A stretch of DNA of 64,000 nucleotides from contig NZ_LR130760.1 in the NCBI RefSeq assembly GCF_900625095.1, forward strand, positions 1,086,997-1,150,996, given 5' to 3'. The notes below the pieces were generated by a model. It saw only the letters and a program-made list of their open reading frames with translations, made no database searches and was not told the origin of the DNA. The translations under genes were made by a program, and so were the position numbers. Positions 8,879 through 17,371 of the stretch are shown here, in pieces; position 1 is the first letter of the stretch; each line of letters opens with the position of its first letter. The stretch is from Acinetobacter ihumii. Lineage in GTDB: Bacteria > Pseudomonadota > Gammaproteobacteria > Pseudomonadales > Moraxellaceae.

Positions 8879-9880
8879 ATGTTGAAACTGGTATTACAAA
8901 AACCATTGAAACAATTTTGTCTTTTCAGCGGTCTTTTTGCCGCAGCAGTCTGTGCAAATGCCAATGAATTTATAAATACTCCTAATTATTTAGCATTTAA
9001 ACAAAAGACCATGAATCAATATGGTTTAAGTGCAGAGCAGATTGATATCGCGATGAATGGCGCGCGAAACTTGCCTAATATTTTAACCATCATGACCCGT
9101 CCTGGTGAAAGTAAACCATGGTACGACTATAAAGCCATGTTTCTGAGTGAGGGAACCATTCAACGTGGTGTACGCTTTAAAAACCAATATGCGGATGTTT
9201 TAAACCGTGCTGAACAACAGTTTGGTGTACCTCAATCCATTATTTTAGGAATTTTAGGGGTTGAAACAGGCTATGGAGCAAATAAAGGTTCTTTTATTAC
9301 TCGTGACGCCCTAGCAACTCTTGCTTTTGGTTATCCTCGTCGGGCGGACTATTTTAGTGATGAATTGAGTGCCTTACTCGCATGGACCTATAAAGAAGGA
9401 TATCCAACCAGCAGCATTGTGGGCTCATATGCAGGTGCGATTGGCTATCCACAATTTATGCCGAGTAATATTACTAAATTTGGGGTTGATTACGATGGCA
9501 GTGGTCATATTGACCTCAGAAATTCCGCAGAAGATGCAATTGCTTCGATTGCCAATTATCTGGCTCAAAATGGTTGGCAGCGTAACCGCCCAATTGGTTT
9601 TGCAGCCCGATATACAGGCACTACCCCAGACAGCGTGATTGCCAAAGATTTAACTCAGCCTGTACCTTATGGCACACTTCAGGCACAAGGTATTACTCCC
9701 CTTAATCCAGTGATTAAAATCGATAATTTAGATTTAGTGAATGTCATCCAATTGCAAGAAAACTATGGTCCTATGTACTATATCACCTATCCAAATTTTC
9801 AAGTGATTACCACCTACAATAGAAGCAGAATGTATGCGACTGCGGTATGGTTATTAGGTAGCGAAGTTGCCAGCCGTTAA
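8879..9880 (+). CDS. mltB: Membrane-bound lytic murein transglycosylase B family protein
   Basis: The 333-residue protein starts with a signal sequence ending near residue 29 (VCANA). No lipobox cysteine is placed as in classic MltB, so it may be periplasmic and soluble. The catalytic glutamate is in GILGVETGYGANKG (Glu129), and YAGAIGYPQFMPS near 180-192 is the other conserved GH103 block. It cleaves peptidoglycan glycan strands. It follows rodA with an AGGAAAA ribosome binding site and lies next to rlpA, as in the Pseudomonas rodA-sltB-rlpA cluster. Confidence 0.93.
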   Translation: MLKLVLQKPLKQFCLFSGLFAAAVCANANEFINTPNYLAFKQKTMNQYGLSAEQIDIAMNGARNLPNILTIMTRPGESKPWYDYKAMFLSEGTIQRGVRFKNQYADVLNRAEQQFGVPQSIILGILGVETGYGANKGSFITRDALATLAFGYPRRADYFSDELSALLAWTYKEGYPTSSIVGSYAGAIGYPQFMPSNITKFGVDYDGSGHIDLRNSAEDAIASIANYLAQNGWQRNRPIGFAARYTGTTPDSVIAKDLTQPVPYGTLQAQGITPLNPVIKIDNLDLVNVIQLQENYGPMYYITYPNFQVITTYNRSRMYATAVWLLGSEVASR

Positions 9881-10174
9881 CATGAAATTTTAACTACAAT
9901 ACAAAAGTCAACAAATATTTTTGACGAATTGCTCACAAAAACGTCTTTTTAAATAAATTGTTACAATATTGATTATTTTTTAATCTATTTTTGTGAGTTT
10001 TTGTCCTTTTTGTAACTATTTTCTTATAAAGACTAGACACTCTTGTTAAGCGATGAATATTATCCACAACCATAAAGCAATTGCAAAAGTGAATAATTTG
10101 GATACTTTTCGCTTTATTTTTTTAGGAATCCGCCTGAATAAAGAAGTGTTTTGGTATTCGTAGGAGTTTAAATA

Positions 10175-10786
10175 ATGCAGTTTTCGCTAAAATATGCACT
10201 CGCTCTAACAGTCGGGCTGACGGTAACTCAGTCACAGGCTGAAATGATGCCAGCAAGCACACTTTCTAATGATACTGAAAGTTCAAGTCTTGCTGCACGA
10301 GTGCTTAACAAGCAGTCTCAAAGTTTTAATTCGCATTTTTCGAATTTAAATAGTCTTTCAATCACCGAAAGTTCGGGTGACCAAATTCGTCGTCAAACAA
10401 TTGCGGCAAAAATTGAAATTCCTGAAGATGAGCCTTCAGTGATTGAAAAATTAAATACTGTTGCATCGAACACCGTTCGTAAATTTACTCAAACTGGTGT
10501 TGCATCTTGGTATGGTCGTCAGTTCCATGGTCGTAAAACTGCCAGTGGTGACACATTCGATATGAATGAATTAACTGCTGCTCACCGTAGCCTCCCTTTA
10601 AACTGTTATATCCGCGTAACCAACAAGGATAATGGTCAAAGTGTTGTGGTTAAAGTAAATGATCGTGGTCCTTTCCATGGTAATCGTGTACTCGATTTAT
10701 CTTATGGTGCAGCAAAACGCATTGGTATTACCAACGCAGGTACTGCAAAAGTAAGCATTGAACGTGTTGATGGTCCAAATTCATAA
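10175..10786 (+). CDS. rlpA: RlpA-type septal-ring lytic transglycosylase
   Basis: This 203-residue secreted protein has a signal peptide (cleavage near QSQA-EMM, about residue 22), a low-complexity linker, and one double-psi beta-barrel domain at 107-197. The domain shows GVASWYG (108-114), TAAHRSLP (134-141), VNDRGPF (161-167) and LDLSYGAAKRIG. RlpA proteins cut denuded glycan strands and help cell separation. No SPOR domain is present, so septal targeting must differ from the E. coli protein or be weak. It lies 294 bases after mltB and probably has its own promoter. An AGGAG ribosome binding site precedes the start. Confidence 0.92.
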   Translation: MQFSLKYALALTVGLTVTQSQAEMMPASTLSNDTESSSLAARVLNKQSQSFNSHFSNLNSLSITESSGDQIRRQTIAAKIEIPEDEPSVIEKLNTVASNTVRKFTQTGVASWYGRQFHGRKTASGDTFDMNELTAAHRSLPLNCYIRVTNKDNGQSVVVKVNDRGPFHGNRVLDLSYGAAKRIGITNAGTAKVSIERVDGPNS

Positions 10787-10813
10787 GATCTAAACTCCTA
10801 TTCACTGCTTTAG

Positions 10814-10838
10814 AGAGCCACTTTATTGTGGCTCTTTT
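10814..10838 (+). terminator. Rho-independent terminator after rlpA
   Basis: AGAGCCAC and GTGGCTCT form a perfect 8-bp stem with a TTTATT loop, followed by TTT. Confidence 0.88.
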
Positions 10839-11202
10839 GCTTTCATCACTTCCTTTTTTTCATAAAAATAGAACTCAAAAAAAGCTTTTTTCAGTCTAAT
10901 TATTTTTACAATTCACTCAATTTTCTTATTTCGCTCTCATTTGCGCTTAGCAAGGTTTATTTTAGAAAAAGCTACCCTAGTATTGTTTTTTCATAAACAT
11001 GCGCTTAAACGCAATTTAAGGCACTAAATAAACATCATTTTTTTACGAATTTTAGCTAAAAGTATTTTTTTCTAAAAAAAGCACAAATTTGAGCATTGAA
11101 AACTCTAAAAATGACTGGCTCATTCAACTTGAGTTTTGACCTGATCAATATTCTATTCTATATTCAATCTTAGTAATGGTTTTAACGTGCATGGAGCGCA
11201 TT
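10839..11202. other. AT-rich intergenic region
   Basis: No open reading frame with a credible ribosome binding site is seen here. It holds many A and T runs and, at its right end, the promoter of the next gene. Nothing else could be identified. Confidence 0.6.
11136..11164 (+). promoter_or_regulatory. Sigma-70 promoter of the Mpo1-like gene
   Basis: TTGACC (11136-11141) and TATATT (11159-11164) are separated by exactly 17 bases. Transcription would start near 11171, leaving a leader of about 30 bases. Confidence 0.65.
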
Positions 11203-11655
11203 ATGAAAACAATTAAAGCGTGGTTTGACGATTATAGTGACAGCCACCAAAATAAAACCAACAAAGCGATTCATTGGGTCTGTGTACCCGCCATCCTTTT
11301 TTCAATTATTGGAATTTTGGCTCACTTTAGTGCGCTATTAACTGCCTTATTACTTGTACTGACATTGGTTTTTTATGCACGGCTGGATTTGGTGCTTGCT
11401 GTCGCAATGGCTGCCTTACTCGCCGTGATGGCATGGCTGATTGTGATATTGCCAGTAGGGGTCGGTTTTTATATTGGCATTTTCGTAGTTGCATGGATTG
11501 GTCAATTTTATGGACATAAAGTTGAAGGTAAGAAACCCTCATTTTTTAAAGATTTACAGTTCTTACTCATTGGTCCAGTTTGGTGTATGGATGCTTACTT
11601 GGCTAAAATTTTTCCGAACTGGAAAAGCCGTCAAACTCTAAACACATCATCCTAA
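11203..11655 (+). CDS. Mpo1-like (DUF962) membrane protein
   Basis: The start is placed at the ATG at 11203 because GGAG lies seven bases upstream and the protein then begins MKTIKAWFDDYSDSHQN, the normal start of this family. An in-frame ATG at 11176 is less likely. The 150-residue protein has four membrane segments and the conserved early HxxxxNKxIHW pattern. The yeast relative Mpo1 is an Fe(II) dioxygenase acting on 2-hydroxy fatty acids. Whether the bacterial protein has this activity is not known. Confidence 0.87.
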   Translation: MKTIKAWFDDYSDSHQNKTNKAIHWVCVPAILFSIIGILAHFSALLTALLLVLTLVFYARLDLVLAVAMAALLAVMAWLIVILPVGVGFYIGIFVVAWIGQFYGHKVEGKKPSFFKDLQFLLIGPVWCMDAYLAKIFPNWKSRQTLNTSS

Positions 11656-11669
11656 ATAATCATAATCAT

Positions 11670-11697
11670 TTGGGGTGGTTAAGTTGACCATCCCCAA
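11670..11697. terminator. Hairpin between convergent genes
   Basis: TTGGGG (11670-11675) pairs with CCCCAA (11692-11697), and the stem extends inward with one bulge. It lies between two convergent genes, but the T run is poor on both strands, so it is only a possible terminator. Confidence 0.4.
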
Positions 11698-11702
11698 TTA
11701 AC

Positions 11703-12020
11703 TTAAACTGATAGGTAATATTGAAGTACATAAAAAAATAAAAGACTGAAAATGACGTTGTAAATAATTTTGACTCGACAAACAGCCAAGATCACGCATA
11801 AGATCGCCGCATAAAGATATGCATTGTTGGCCATGTTACGAAGCTGATGACCATCAAAGAAAATGATCGGTAAACAGATCGCAGTTAAAAGACAAGGTGC
11901 TGAGTATTTCAGCATTTTTTCTAAAAAAGTCGGTAATCGTACTTGTATATTTGGCGATAAAAACACATAACGATTAAAAAATACGATTGCTGTCAATGCG
12001 AAAATCATCAGCCAAGTCAT
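11703..12020 (-). CDS. azlD: AzlD-family branched-chain amino acid exporter subunit
   Basis: This 105-residue protein has three to four membrane helices and the size and layout of AzlD, the small partner of AzlC in exporting branched-chain amino acids. Its start overlaps the azlC stop by four bases (ATGA), so the two subunits are coupled. The KYSAPCLLTAICLPIIF helix near 39-55 is the typical conserved segment of this family. Confidence 0.88.
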   Translation of the reverse strand: MTWLMIFALTAIVFFNRYVFLSPNIQVRLPTFLEKMLKYSAPCLLTAICLPIIFFDGHQLRNMANNAYLYAAILCVILAVCRVKIIYNVIFSLLFFYVLQYYLSV

Positions 12021-12727
12021 GTTTGCGACTCCTTCTCAAATTGTTCCAAAGTGACAGCCGTTAACATTCCCAATAATCCTGAAATTAAAATTGCACCCTC
12101 AACCTGATAAAAACGTAACATGAAGCCACTTAAACACGTTATTAATACCGCTATCACGACTTTAAAGTTTTTAATCAATGGCACAACCATGGCAATAAAA
12201 ATGGCAACAATTGAAAAATCCAGATGATAATCACTTAAGTTTGGAATCATGTTTGCCATAACAATTCCAACAATGCTAAAAATCACCCAAAATAAATAAA
12301 AACATAAACCAGCACCCAGCATATAATCTGGATGACGTTTGTCGGGCGATAAGCTGATAGCAAATAATTCATCTGTAAGTAAAAAACCTAAACTTAAACG
12401 CTGTTTCAACGGAAGAATCGAGATGTTATTTCTGAAGGTTAAGGCATAAATAAAATGTTGCGCGGTTAGAAAAAAAATCGTAATCAAAATGGTTAGTTTT
12501 GATACACCTTCAATCACTAAACTCAAACTGACCAACTGAGCGGCACCTGCAAACACCATTGATGACATTGCCAATGCTTTGGCAAAGGATAAACCCGCAT
12601 TGATTGCCATCGAACCAGCCAAAATTGCCCACGGAATAACCGCAATTGACAATGGCATGATTGCCATTGTCCCCTGAAAAAATCGCTTCGACTGAAAAAG
12701 AGATGAGTCTACTTCTTTTATAGGCAT
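12017..12727 (-). CDS. azlC: AzlC-family branched-chain amino acid exporter, large subunit
   Basis: The protein is about 236 residues and polytopic. AzlC hallmarks are PLSIAVIPWAILAGSMAINAG near residues 30-50 and SMVFAGAAQLVSL near 60-72. The start is placed at the ATG at 12727. The frame extends to a TTG at 12745, which is less likely. It forms an operon with azlD. An AraC-type regulator gene lies just upstream on the same strand and probably controls it. Confidence 0.9.
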   Translation of the reverse strand: MPIKEVDSSLFQSKRFFQGTMAIMPLSIAVIPWAILAGSMAINAGLSFAKALAMSSMVFAGAAQLVSLSLVIEGVSKLTILITIFFLTAQHFIYALTFRNNISILPLKQRLSLGFLLTDELFAISLSPDKRHPDYMLGAGLCFYLFWVIFSIVGIVMANMIPNLSDYHLDFSIVAIFIAMVVPLIKNFKVVIAVLITCLSGFMLRFYQVEGAILISGLLGMLTAVTLEQFEKESQT

Positions 12728-12829
12728 TGAATGCTGGATTCCCAATAAGGTTACAAAATGAATAAAGTTGAATATTCTACTATTTTAAAGACTTGATCTT
12801 GAATAAAATTGCGGTGTTTACACTCAGCT

Positions 12830-13663
12830 TTATTTGAGGCTAGAGACATATTGTGCAGGTGTTACGCCCATTGCTTTTTTAAAATGACGATTAAAATGAC
12901 TCTGATCAGAAAAACCACATGTCAAAGAAACTGCCAAAATTGAATGTCCATTTTTTAACATTTGTCTGGCCAACTGTAGTCGTACTTGTATCAACCAGCC
13001 ATGCGGTGGCAATCCCACATATTTTTTAAACTGACGCAAAAAATGCCAAGAACTTAAACCCGCCAAATTTGCCAATTCTGTCAAACTATAATTTTTCTCG
13101 GGAGAACTGGCTAATAACTCCTTAATCATCAGAACTTTTTTCTGAGCTTCGGGTAATTGAACCAGATCTCGCTGAGATTGCCCATAACGTGACATTAGAT
13201 AAGTTAAAGTCGATAAGTACATGGTTTCTTTCAAAAGAAAATTATCTTTTTGTTCAAGTAAATCAAATAGTAGACACAGCTGTTGAGCCAATCCCTCATC
13301 ACGCACGACGGCCTGAGGAAACCATGGCGCACCCTGATGTTTAACAAAAATATCCCCCCCCATTTCAGTCAACATTTCTGGGGTAGGATAAATCGCGCGG
13401 TAACGCCAACCTGACTCAACCGCAGATGAACCTGTATGAATTTCATCGGCATTGACTAAAATAATATCGCCTTTGGGCGCGACATGAAGCTCGCCTGTCC
13501 TAAAAAAGGACTGTGCACCATCTTCAATTACCCCAATGCAATAGCCTTCATGCACATGCTTGGAAAATTGCGTTTGGTGATAATGCGCTTTTAATAATTC
13601 TAAACCACCTAATTCACGTAAATGTAAATAGTTGGCTTGCTCTTGATACATACCCAGCCTCAT
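12830..13663 (-). CDS. AraC-family transcriptional regulator
   Basis: This 277-residue protein has an N-terminal cupin-like ligand-binding half (HVHEGYCIGVIEDG and the later GDIILVNADEIHTG) and a C-terminal double helix-turn-helix (about 180-277). The latter contains LTELANLAGLSSWHFLRQFK and TCGFSDQSHFNRHFKKAMG. It ends about 100 bases before azlC on the same strand, the common arrangement of an AraC regulator with an amino acid exporter. The ligand may be an amino acid, by inference from the neighbour. Confidence 0.9.
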   Translation of the reverse strand: MRLGMYQEQANYLHLRELGGLELLKAHYHQTQFSKHVHEGYCIGVIEDGAQSFFRTGELHVAPKGDIILVNADEIHTGSSAVESGWRYRAIYPTPEMLTEMGGDIFVKHQGAPWFPQAVVRDEGLAQQLCLLFDLLEQKDNFLLKETMYLSTLTYLMSRYGQSQRDLVQLPEAQKKVLMIKELLASSPEKNYSLTELANLAGLSSWHFLRQFKKYVGLPPHGWLIQVRLQLARQMLKNGHSILAVSLTCGFSDQSHFNRHFKKAMGVTPAQYVSSLK

Positions 13664-13776
13664 CCATCTCTACATGAAACCTTAACATGTTGATGATGGC
13701 TGTCTAGAATAAAATTGCTGTCATGCAAATTACCAAAAAATAGATCACAACTGTATGGCACAATTGAATACATGAA

Positions 13777-14283
13777 TTATTGATAAATTTGTCCCTGATG
13801 TTTTAACCAGCCATTTTCATGGATTCCTTTCGGGTCATGGTGCGTCCAATGAATGACTCCCCCTTTTGGATTGTATTCATACTCCCCATTAAACTCGACC
13901 CTATCCCCTTTTTTTAACTGATCAATACGCGGTGCTAAATCAATATTATGTGCAACCAAGACCGTTAAACCATCGCCCAAAGTTAGGATAAACTTTTGAT
14001 GACGTGAACCATCATTGTCATCTGCTAAAATGGCTTTGACTTGCCCACTTGCCTGAACCTGTACATTACTTTGTTGCTGAGCAAAAGCATTGGAAATCGC
14101 TTCAAGGCCTTTCTGGTCTTGCGTTTTTGGGTTCTGTGCTTGACCCAGAACAATCTGATGTTGCAATGGATGTTGGGCATTTTCAGACTGAGATTTCGAG
14201 TGTGGATTTTTGAGCGTATAACTGTAATAGCCAGCCAAAAACGCAATAATGGCAATCAGTAAATAAGTTAATGTTTTATTCAT
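13777..14283 (-). CDS. DUF3465 domain-containing protein
   Basis: This 168-residue protein has an N-terminal membrane anchor (residues 4-20, LTYLLIAIIAFLAGYYS), a polar linker, and a C-terminal domain of about 100 residues. That domain matches the DUF3465 pattern: GQVKAILADDNDGSRHQKFI, then NIDLAPRI, then NPKGGVIHWTHHDP. It is an OB-like periplasmic domain of unknown function. The ATG at 14283 is chosen over an in-frame GTG at 14301, which has no room for a ribosome binding site. It is separated from tsf by a terminator. Confidence 0.85.
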   Translation of the reverse strand: MNKTLTYLLIAIIAFLAGYYSYTLKNPHSKSQSENAQHPLQHQIVLGQAQNPKTQDQKGLEAISNAFAQQQSNVQVQASGQVKAILADDNDGSRHQKFILTLGDGLTVLVAHNIDLAPRIDQLKKGDRVEFNGEYEYNPKGGVIHWTHHDPKGIHENGWLKHQGQIYQ

Positions 14284-14324
14284 TGTTGTTTTGTTCTCCA
14301 CCCTGTAGATAAAACAGCTATAAA

Positions 14325-14346
14325 AAAAGCCCCAGATGGGGCTTTT
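14325..14346 (-). terminator. Rho-independent terminator of the rpsB-tsf operon
   Basis: AAAAGCCCC and GGGGCTTTT form a 9-bp stem around AGAT, just after the tsf stop. On the minus strand the stem is followed by a T run. Confidence 0.9.
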
Positions 14347-14358
14347 CTTGCAAAAAAA

Positions 14359-15234
14359 TTATTTTGCAGCGGCTTGAGCAGCAGCAACTTCTTCAGCGAA
14401 GCTCATTTCTGCTTTTTTCTCAATCCCTTCACCCACTTCAAAACGTACAAATTCAACAACATTTGTAGCAGTTGCTTTGAGTACATCAGCAACTTTCTTG
14501 TCATTGTCAATTACGTACATTTGACGATCAAGCGCAACTTCGTTCAAGTATTTTTCAACTGAACCAGATACCATTTTTTCAACGATGTTTGCAGGCTTAC
14601 CAGATTCAATTGCTTTTGCTTCAGCAATTTCTTTCTCTTTTGCGATAAGATCAGCAGAAACCGCTTCAGCATTTACCGCAACTGGATTGAACGCAGCAAC
14701 GTGCATTGCAATACCTTTACCAGTTTCAGCATCACCAGTATAAGAAACGACAACACCAATACGAAGACCGTGCTTATAAACAGACAAAGCATCGCCGCTC
14801 ACGATTTTTGCACGACGAACTTGGATGTTTTCACCAATTTTTTGAACAAGCGCAATACGAGCTTCTTCAACAGTTTGGCCATCTTCTAACTTTAATTCTG
14901 CAATTTTTGCAGGATCAGTTTCGCCAGAAGCAAGAATTGCCTGAGCGACTTTGTTAGAGAAGTTAGCAAAGTTTTCGTCTTTTGCAACGAAGTCAGTTTG
15001 GCAGTTGACTTCAACCAATACGGCTTTGTTACCGTCTTGAACAATTGTGATCGCACCGTCAGCTGCAATGTTACCTGCTTTTTTAGCAGCTTTTGCCTGA
15101 CCAGATTTACGAAGGTTGTCGATTGCAAGCTCAATGTCACCATTCGCTTCTGTTAATGCTTTTTTGCATTCCATCATCGCAAGACCAGTACGGTCACGTA
15201 ATTCTTTTACCATGCTTGCAGTAATTGCAGTCAT
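14359..15234 (-). CDS. tsf: Elongation factor Ts
   Basis: This 291-residue protein is the nucleotide exchange factor for EF-Tu. The N-terminal UBA-like module ends in the signature LRDRTGLAMMECKKAL. The core shows VEVNCQTDFVAKDENF and the characteristic C-terminal EVALDRQMYV block. The start has an AGGAG ribosome binding site, and the gene follows rpsB as in most bacteria. Confidence 0.98.
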   Translation of the reverse strand: MTAITASMVKELRDRTGLAMMECKKALTEANGDIELAIDNLRKSGQAKAAKKAGNIAADGAITIVQDGNKAVLVEVNCQTDFVAKDENFANFSNKVAQAILASGETDPAKIAELKLEDGQTVEEARIALVQKIGENIQVRRAKIVSGDALSVYKHGLRIGVVVSYTGDAETGKGIAMHVAAFNPVAVNAEAVSADLIAKEKEIAEAKAIESGKPANIVEKMVSGSVEKYLNEVALDRQMYVIDNDKKVADVLKATATNVVEFVRFEVGEGIEKKAEMSFAEEVAAAQAAAK

Positions 15235-15275
15235 GTTGTTCTCCTAAATCGGTAGAAAATAAATCTGTTCAACAA

Positions 15276-15305
15276 AAACGGCCCAAAGTAAAACCCGGGC
15301 CGTTT
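15276..15305 (-). terminator. Hairpin between rpsB and tsf
   Basis: AAACGGCCC (15276-15284) and GGGCCGTTT (15297-15305) form a 9-bp stem with a 12-base loop. It is likely a partial terminator or a processing hairpin that sets the rpsB:tsf ratio. A terminator-like element is known between these genes in E. coli. Confidence 0.7.
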
Positions 15306-15371
15306 GCTTTTCGACGCTTTAATTTGCCACCATTACATGTCGCAAAAATGACAAGCCTGCGTCAAAACGCA

Positions 15372-16121
15372 TTAAGCCTCAGGAGCTTCTTTCGCTTCTT
15401 CGCCTTTTGCTTGTGCATTCGCTTGAGTTTGAGCGTATTCTTTACCAGCAATGATTGCATCTGCCATTGATGAAGCATACAAAGTTACTGCACGGATCGC
15501 ATCGTCATTACCAGGAATAATGTAATCAACATTGTCTGGGTTTGAGTTTGTATCAACGATACCGATAACAGGAATACCTAAGTTTTTAGCTTCTTTAATT
15601 GCAATTGCTTCGTGGTCAACGTCAATTACAAATAATGCGTCAGGTAAACCACCCATGTTTTTAACGCCGCCTAAAGCACGCTCAAGTTTGTCCATCTCAC
15701 GAGTACGTTCTAATGCTTCACGTTTAGTCAGTTTAGCAAAAGTACCGTCTTGAGATTGAGTTTGAAGGTCTTTTAAACGGTTGATAGATTGGCGAAGTGT
15801 TTTCCAGTTCGTCAACATACCACCTAACCAACGGTGATCTACATAAGGTTGACCAGCGCGTTGAGCTTGTTCACGGATGATGTTTGAAGCAGCACGTTTA
15901 GTACCAACGAACAAAACTTTGTTCTTTTTGCTTGCTAACTGGTTAGCAAAGTTCAAAGCATCATTTAACGCAGGAACAGTGTGCTCAAGGTTGATGATGT
16001 GAATTTTGTTACGCGCGCCAAAAATGTATTGACGCATTTTTGGGTTCCAGAAACGAGTTTGGTGACCAAAGTGCGCACCTGCTTGAAGAAGGTCGCGCAT
16101 GCTTACGTTGTAATCTGCCAT
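15372..16121 (-). CDS. rpsB: 30S ribosomal protein S2
   Basis: This 249-residue protein opens with [20 protein letters not shown], the typical S2 start. It contains [16 protein letters not shown] and the signature [19 protein letters not shown]. The acidic C-terminal tail (EEAKEAPEA) is usual. It is the first gene of the rpsB-tsf operon and has a long, structured leader. Confidence 0.98.
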   Translation of the reverse strand: MADYNVSMRDLLQAGAHFGHQTRFWNPKMRQYIFGARNKIHIINLEHTVPALNDALNFANQLASKKNKVLFVGTKRAASNIIREQAQRAGQPYVDHRWLGGMLTNWKTLRQSINRLKDLQTQSQDGTFAKLTKREALERTREMDKLERALGGVKNMGGLPDALFVIDVDHEAIAIKEAKNLGIPVIGIVDTNSNPDNVDYIIPGNDDAIRAVTLYASSMADAIIAGKEYAQTQANAQAKGEEAKEAPEA

Positions 16122-16137
16122 TTTTCTTTACCTTAAA

Positions 16138-16210
16138 GTTGGGTTAGGCCTCCATATGTCCAGCATTCTCCACCTTATAAAAGGCACCCAGAGTAACGTG
16201 ACGACATATG
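16138..16210 (-). promoter_or_regulatory. Candidate S2 autoregulatory leader of rpsB
   Basis: The minus-strand leader contains an outer pair CATATGTC/GACATATG that encloses a second hairpin (CCTT-TTAT-AAGG) and a GGAG segment. The rpsB leaders of gammaproteobacteria are known to bind S2 and repress translation. The position and nested hairpins fit, but I could not compare it with a covariance model. Confidence 0.5.
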
Positions 16211-16284
16211 TGCGGATTTTTCCATTGCATCAAATTTCTTCGTAAAGGATATTCACGAAAAGCATTTGATAAAATGGGCGGCTA

Positions 16285-16314
16285 TTTATACCATAGACAC
16301 CTACAAATTACCAA
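16285..16314 (-). promoter_or_regulatory. Promoter of rpsB-tsf
   Basis: On the minus strand, TTGGTA (16314-16309) and an extended -10 TGGTATAAAT are separated by 18 bases. It lies between the divergent rpsB and map genes, about 165 bases before the rpsB start. Confidence 0.6.
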
Positions 16315-16329
16315 AAGTTTTTAGAGATC

Positions 16330-17157
16330 ATGAATACGACTTATACAGCCCCTCGCCGATTAATCAAAACCCCTGATGAAATTGAAAAAATGCGCATTGC
16401 AGGAAAACTGGCGGCTGAAGTATTGGACATGATCAAGCCTCATATTGTGCCGGGTGTCACCACGCTTGAACTCGATACAATCTGTCATGATTATATTGTC
16501 AATGTACAGCAGGCCATTCCCGCTTGTCTGGGTTATGGAGCAGCACCTGGGCGTCCTGCCTTTCAGCACGTGATTTGTACTTCGGTCAACCATGTAGTGT
16601 GTCATGGTATTCCATCTGAAAATAAAGTACTTAAACACGGCGATATCTTAAATATTGATGTGACAGTCATTAAAGATGGTTATCACGGCGATACCAATAT
16701 GATGTATGTGGTGGGTGGTGAAACCTCAATTCTGGCAAATCGCCTATGTAAAGTGGCTCAAGAAGCGATGTATCGCGGCATGGAAACGGTAAAAGCGGGT
16801 TCTTATATTGGTGACATTGGTTATGCCATCCAAAAATATGTGGAATCAGAACGCTTTAGCGTGGTACGTGAATATTGTGGACATGGCATCGGTACAGTGT
16901 TCCATGATGAACCGCAAGTTTTGCACTATGGTCAAAAAGGCACAGGCATGCAACTTGAAGCCGGTATGACGTTCACCATTGAGCCGATGGTCAATGCAGG
17001 GGTTTGGCAGACAAAACTTTTAGGTGACAAATGGACAGTTGTGACCAAGGATCATAAATTGTCTGCTCAATATGAACATACCATTTTAGTCACTGAGACT
17101 GGTCTTGAAGTGTTAACTGCACGTCCAGAAGAAGACTTATCACGTTTTCAAAAGTAG
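16330..17157 (+). CDS. map: Methionine aminopeptidase, type I
   Basis: This 275-residue enzyme removes the N-terminal methionine from new proteins. The five metal ligands are all present: Asp110, Asp121, His185, Glu218 and Glu249. The substrate histidine, His92, is also there. Motifs include the GHGIGTVFHDEP block at 184-195. It is divergent from rpsB, a common arrangement, and is followed by a strong terminator. Confidence 0.97.
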   Translation: MNTTYTAPRRLIKTPDEIEKMRIAGKLAAEVLDMIKPHIVPGVTTLELDTICHDYIVNVQQAIPACLGYGAAPGRPAFQHVICTSVNHVVCHGIPSENKVLKHGDILNIDVTVIKDGYHGDTNMMYVVGGETSILANRLCKVAQEAMYRGMETVKAGSYIGDIGYAIQKYVESERFSVVREYCGHGIGTVFHDEPQVLHYGQKGTGMQLEAGMTFTIEPMVNAGVWQTKLLGDKWTVVTKDHKLSAQYEHTILVTETGLEVLTARPEEDLSRFQK

Positions 17158-17179
17158 ATAAATTTGTTTTTTTCTCCAT

Positions 17180-17206
17180 AAAGGCTACATTTTTGTAGCC
17201 TTTTTT
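17180..17206 (+). terminator. Rho-independent terminator after map
   Basis: AAAGGCTAC and GTAGCCTTT form a 9-bp stem around ATTTTT, followed by T residues. Confidence 0.9.
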
Positions 17207-17371
17207 GTGTATTTTTACAGTATTTCTGATGCATATTTTCAAAAAATATACCAAGTATTTCATTTTCATTACATTTAGTAATTTTTCTTGAACAATGTAA
17301 AAAATAAAAAAGCGTTATGGTGAGCGCATAAAAATTATCTACAAATGTTAATCGGACATGGAGTCCCGCTG

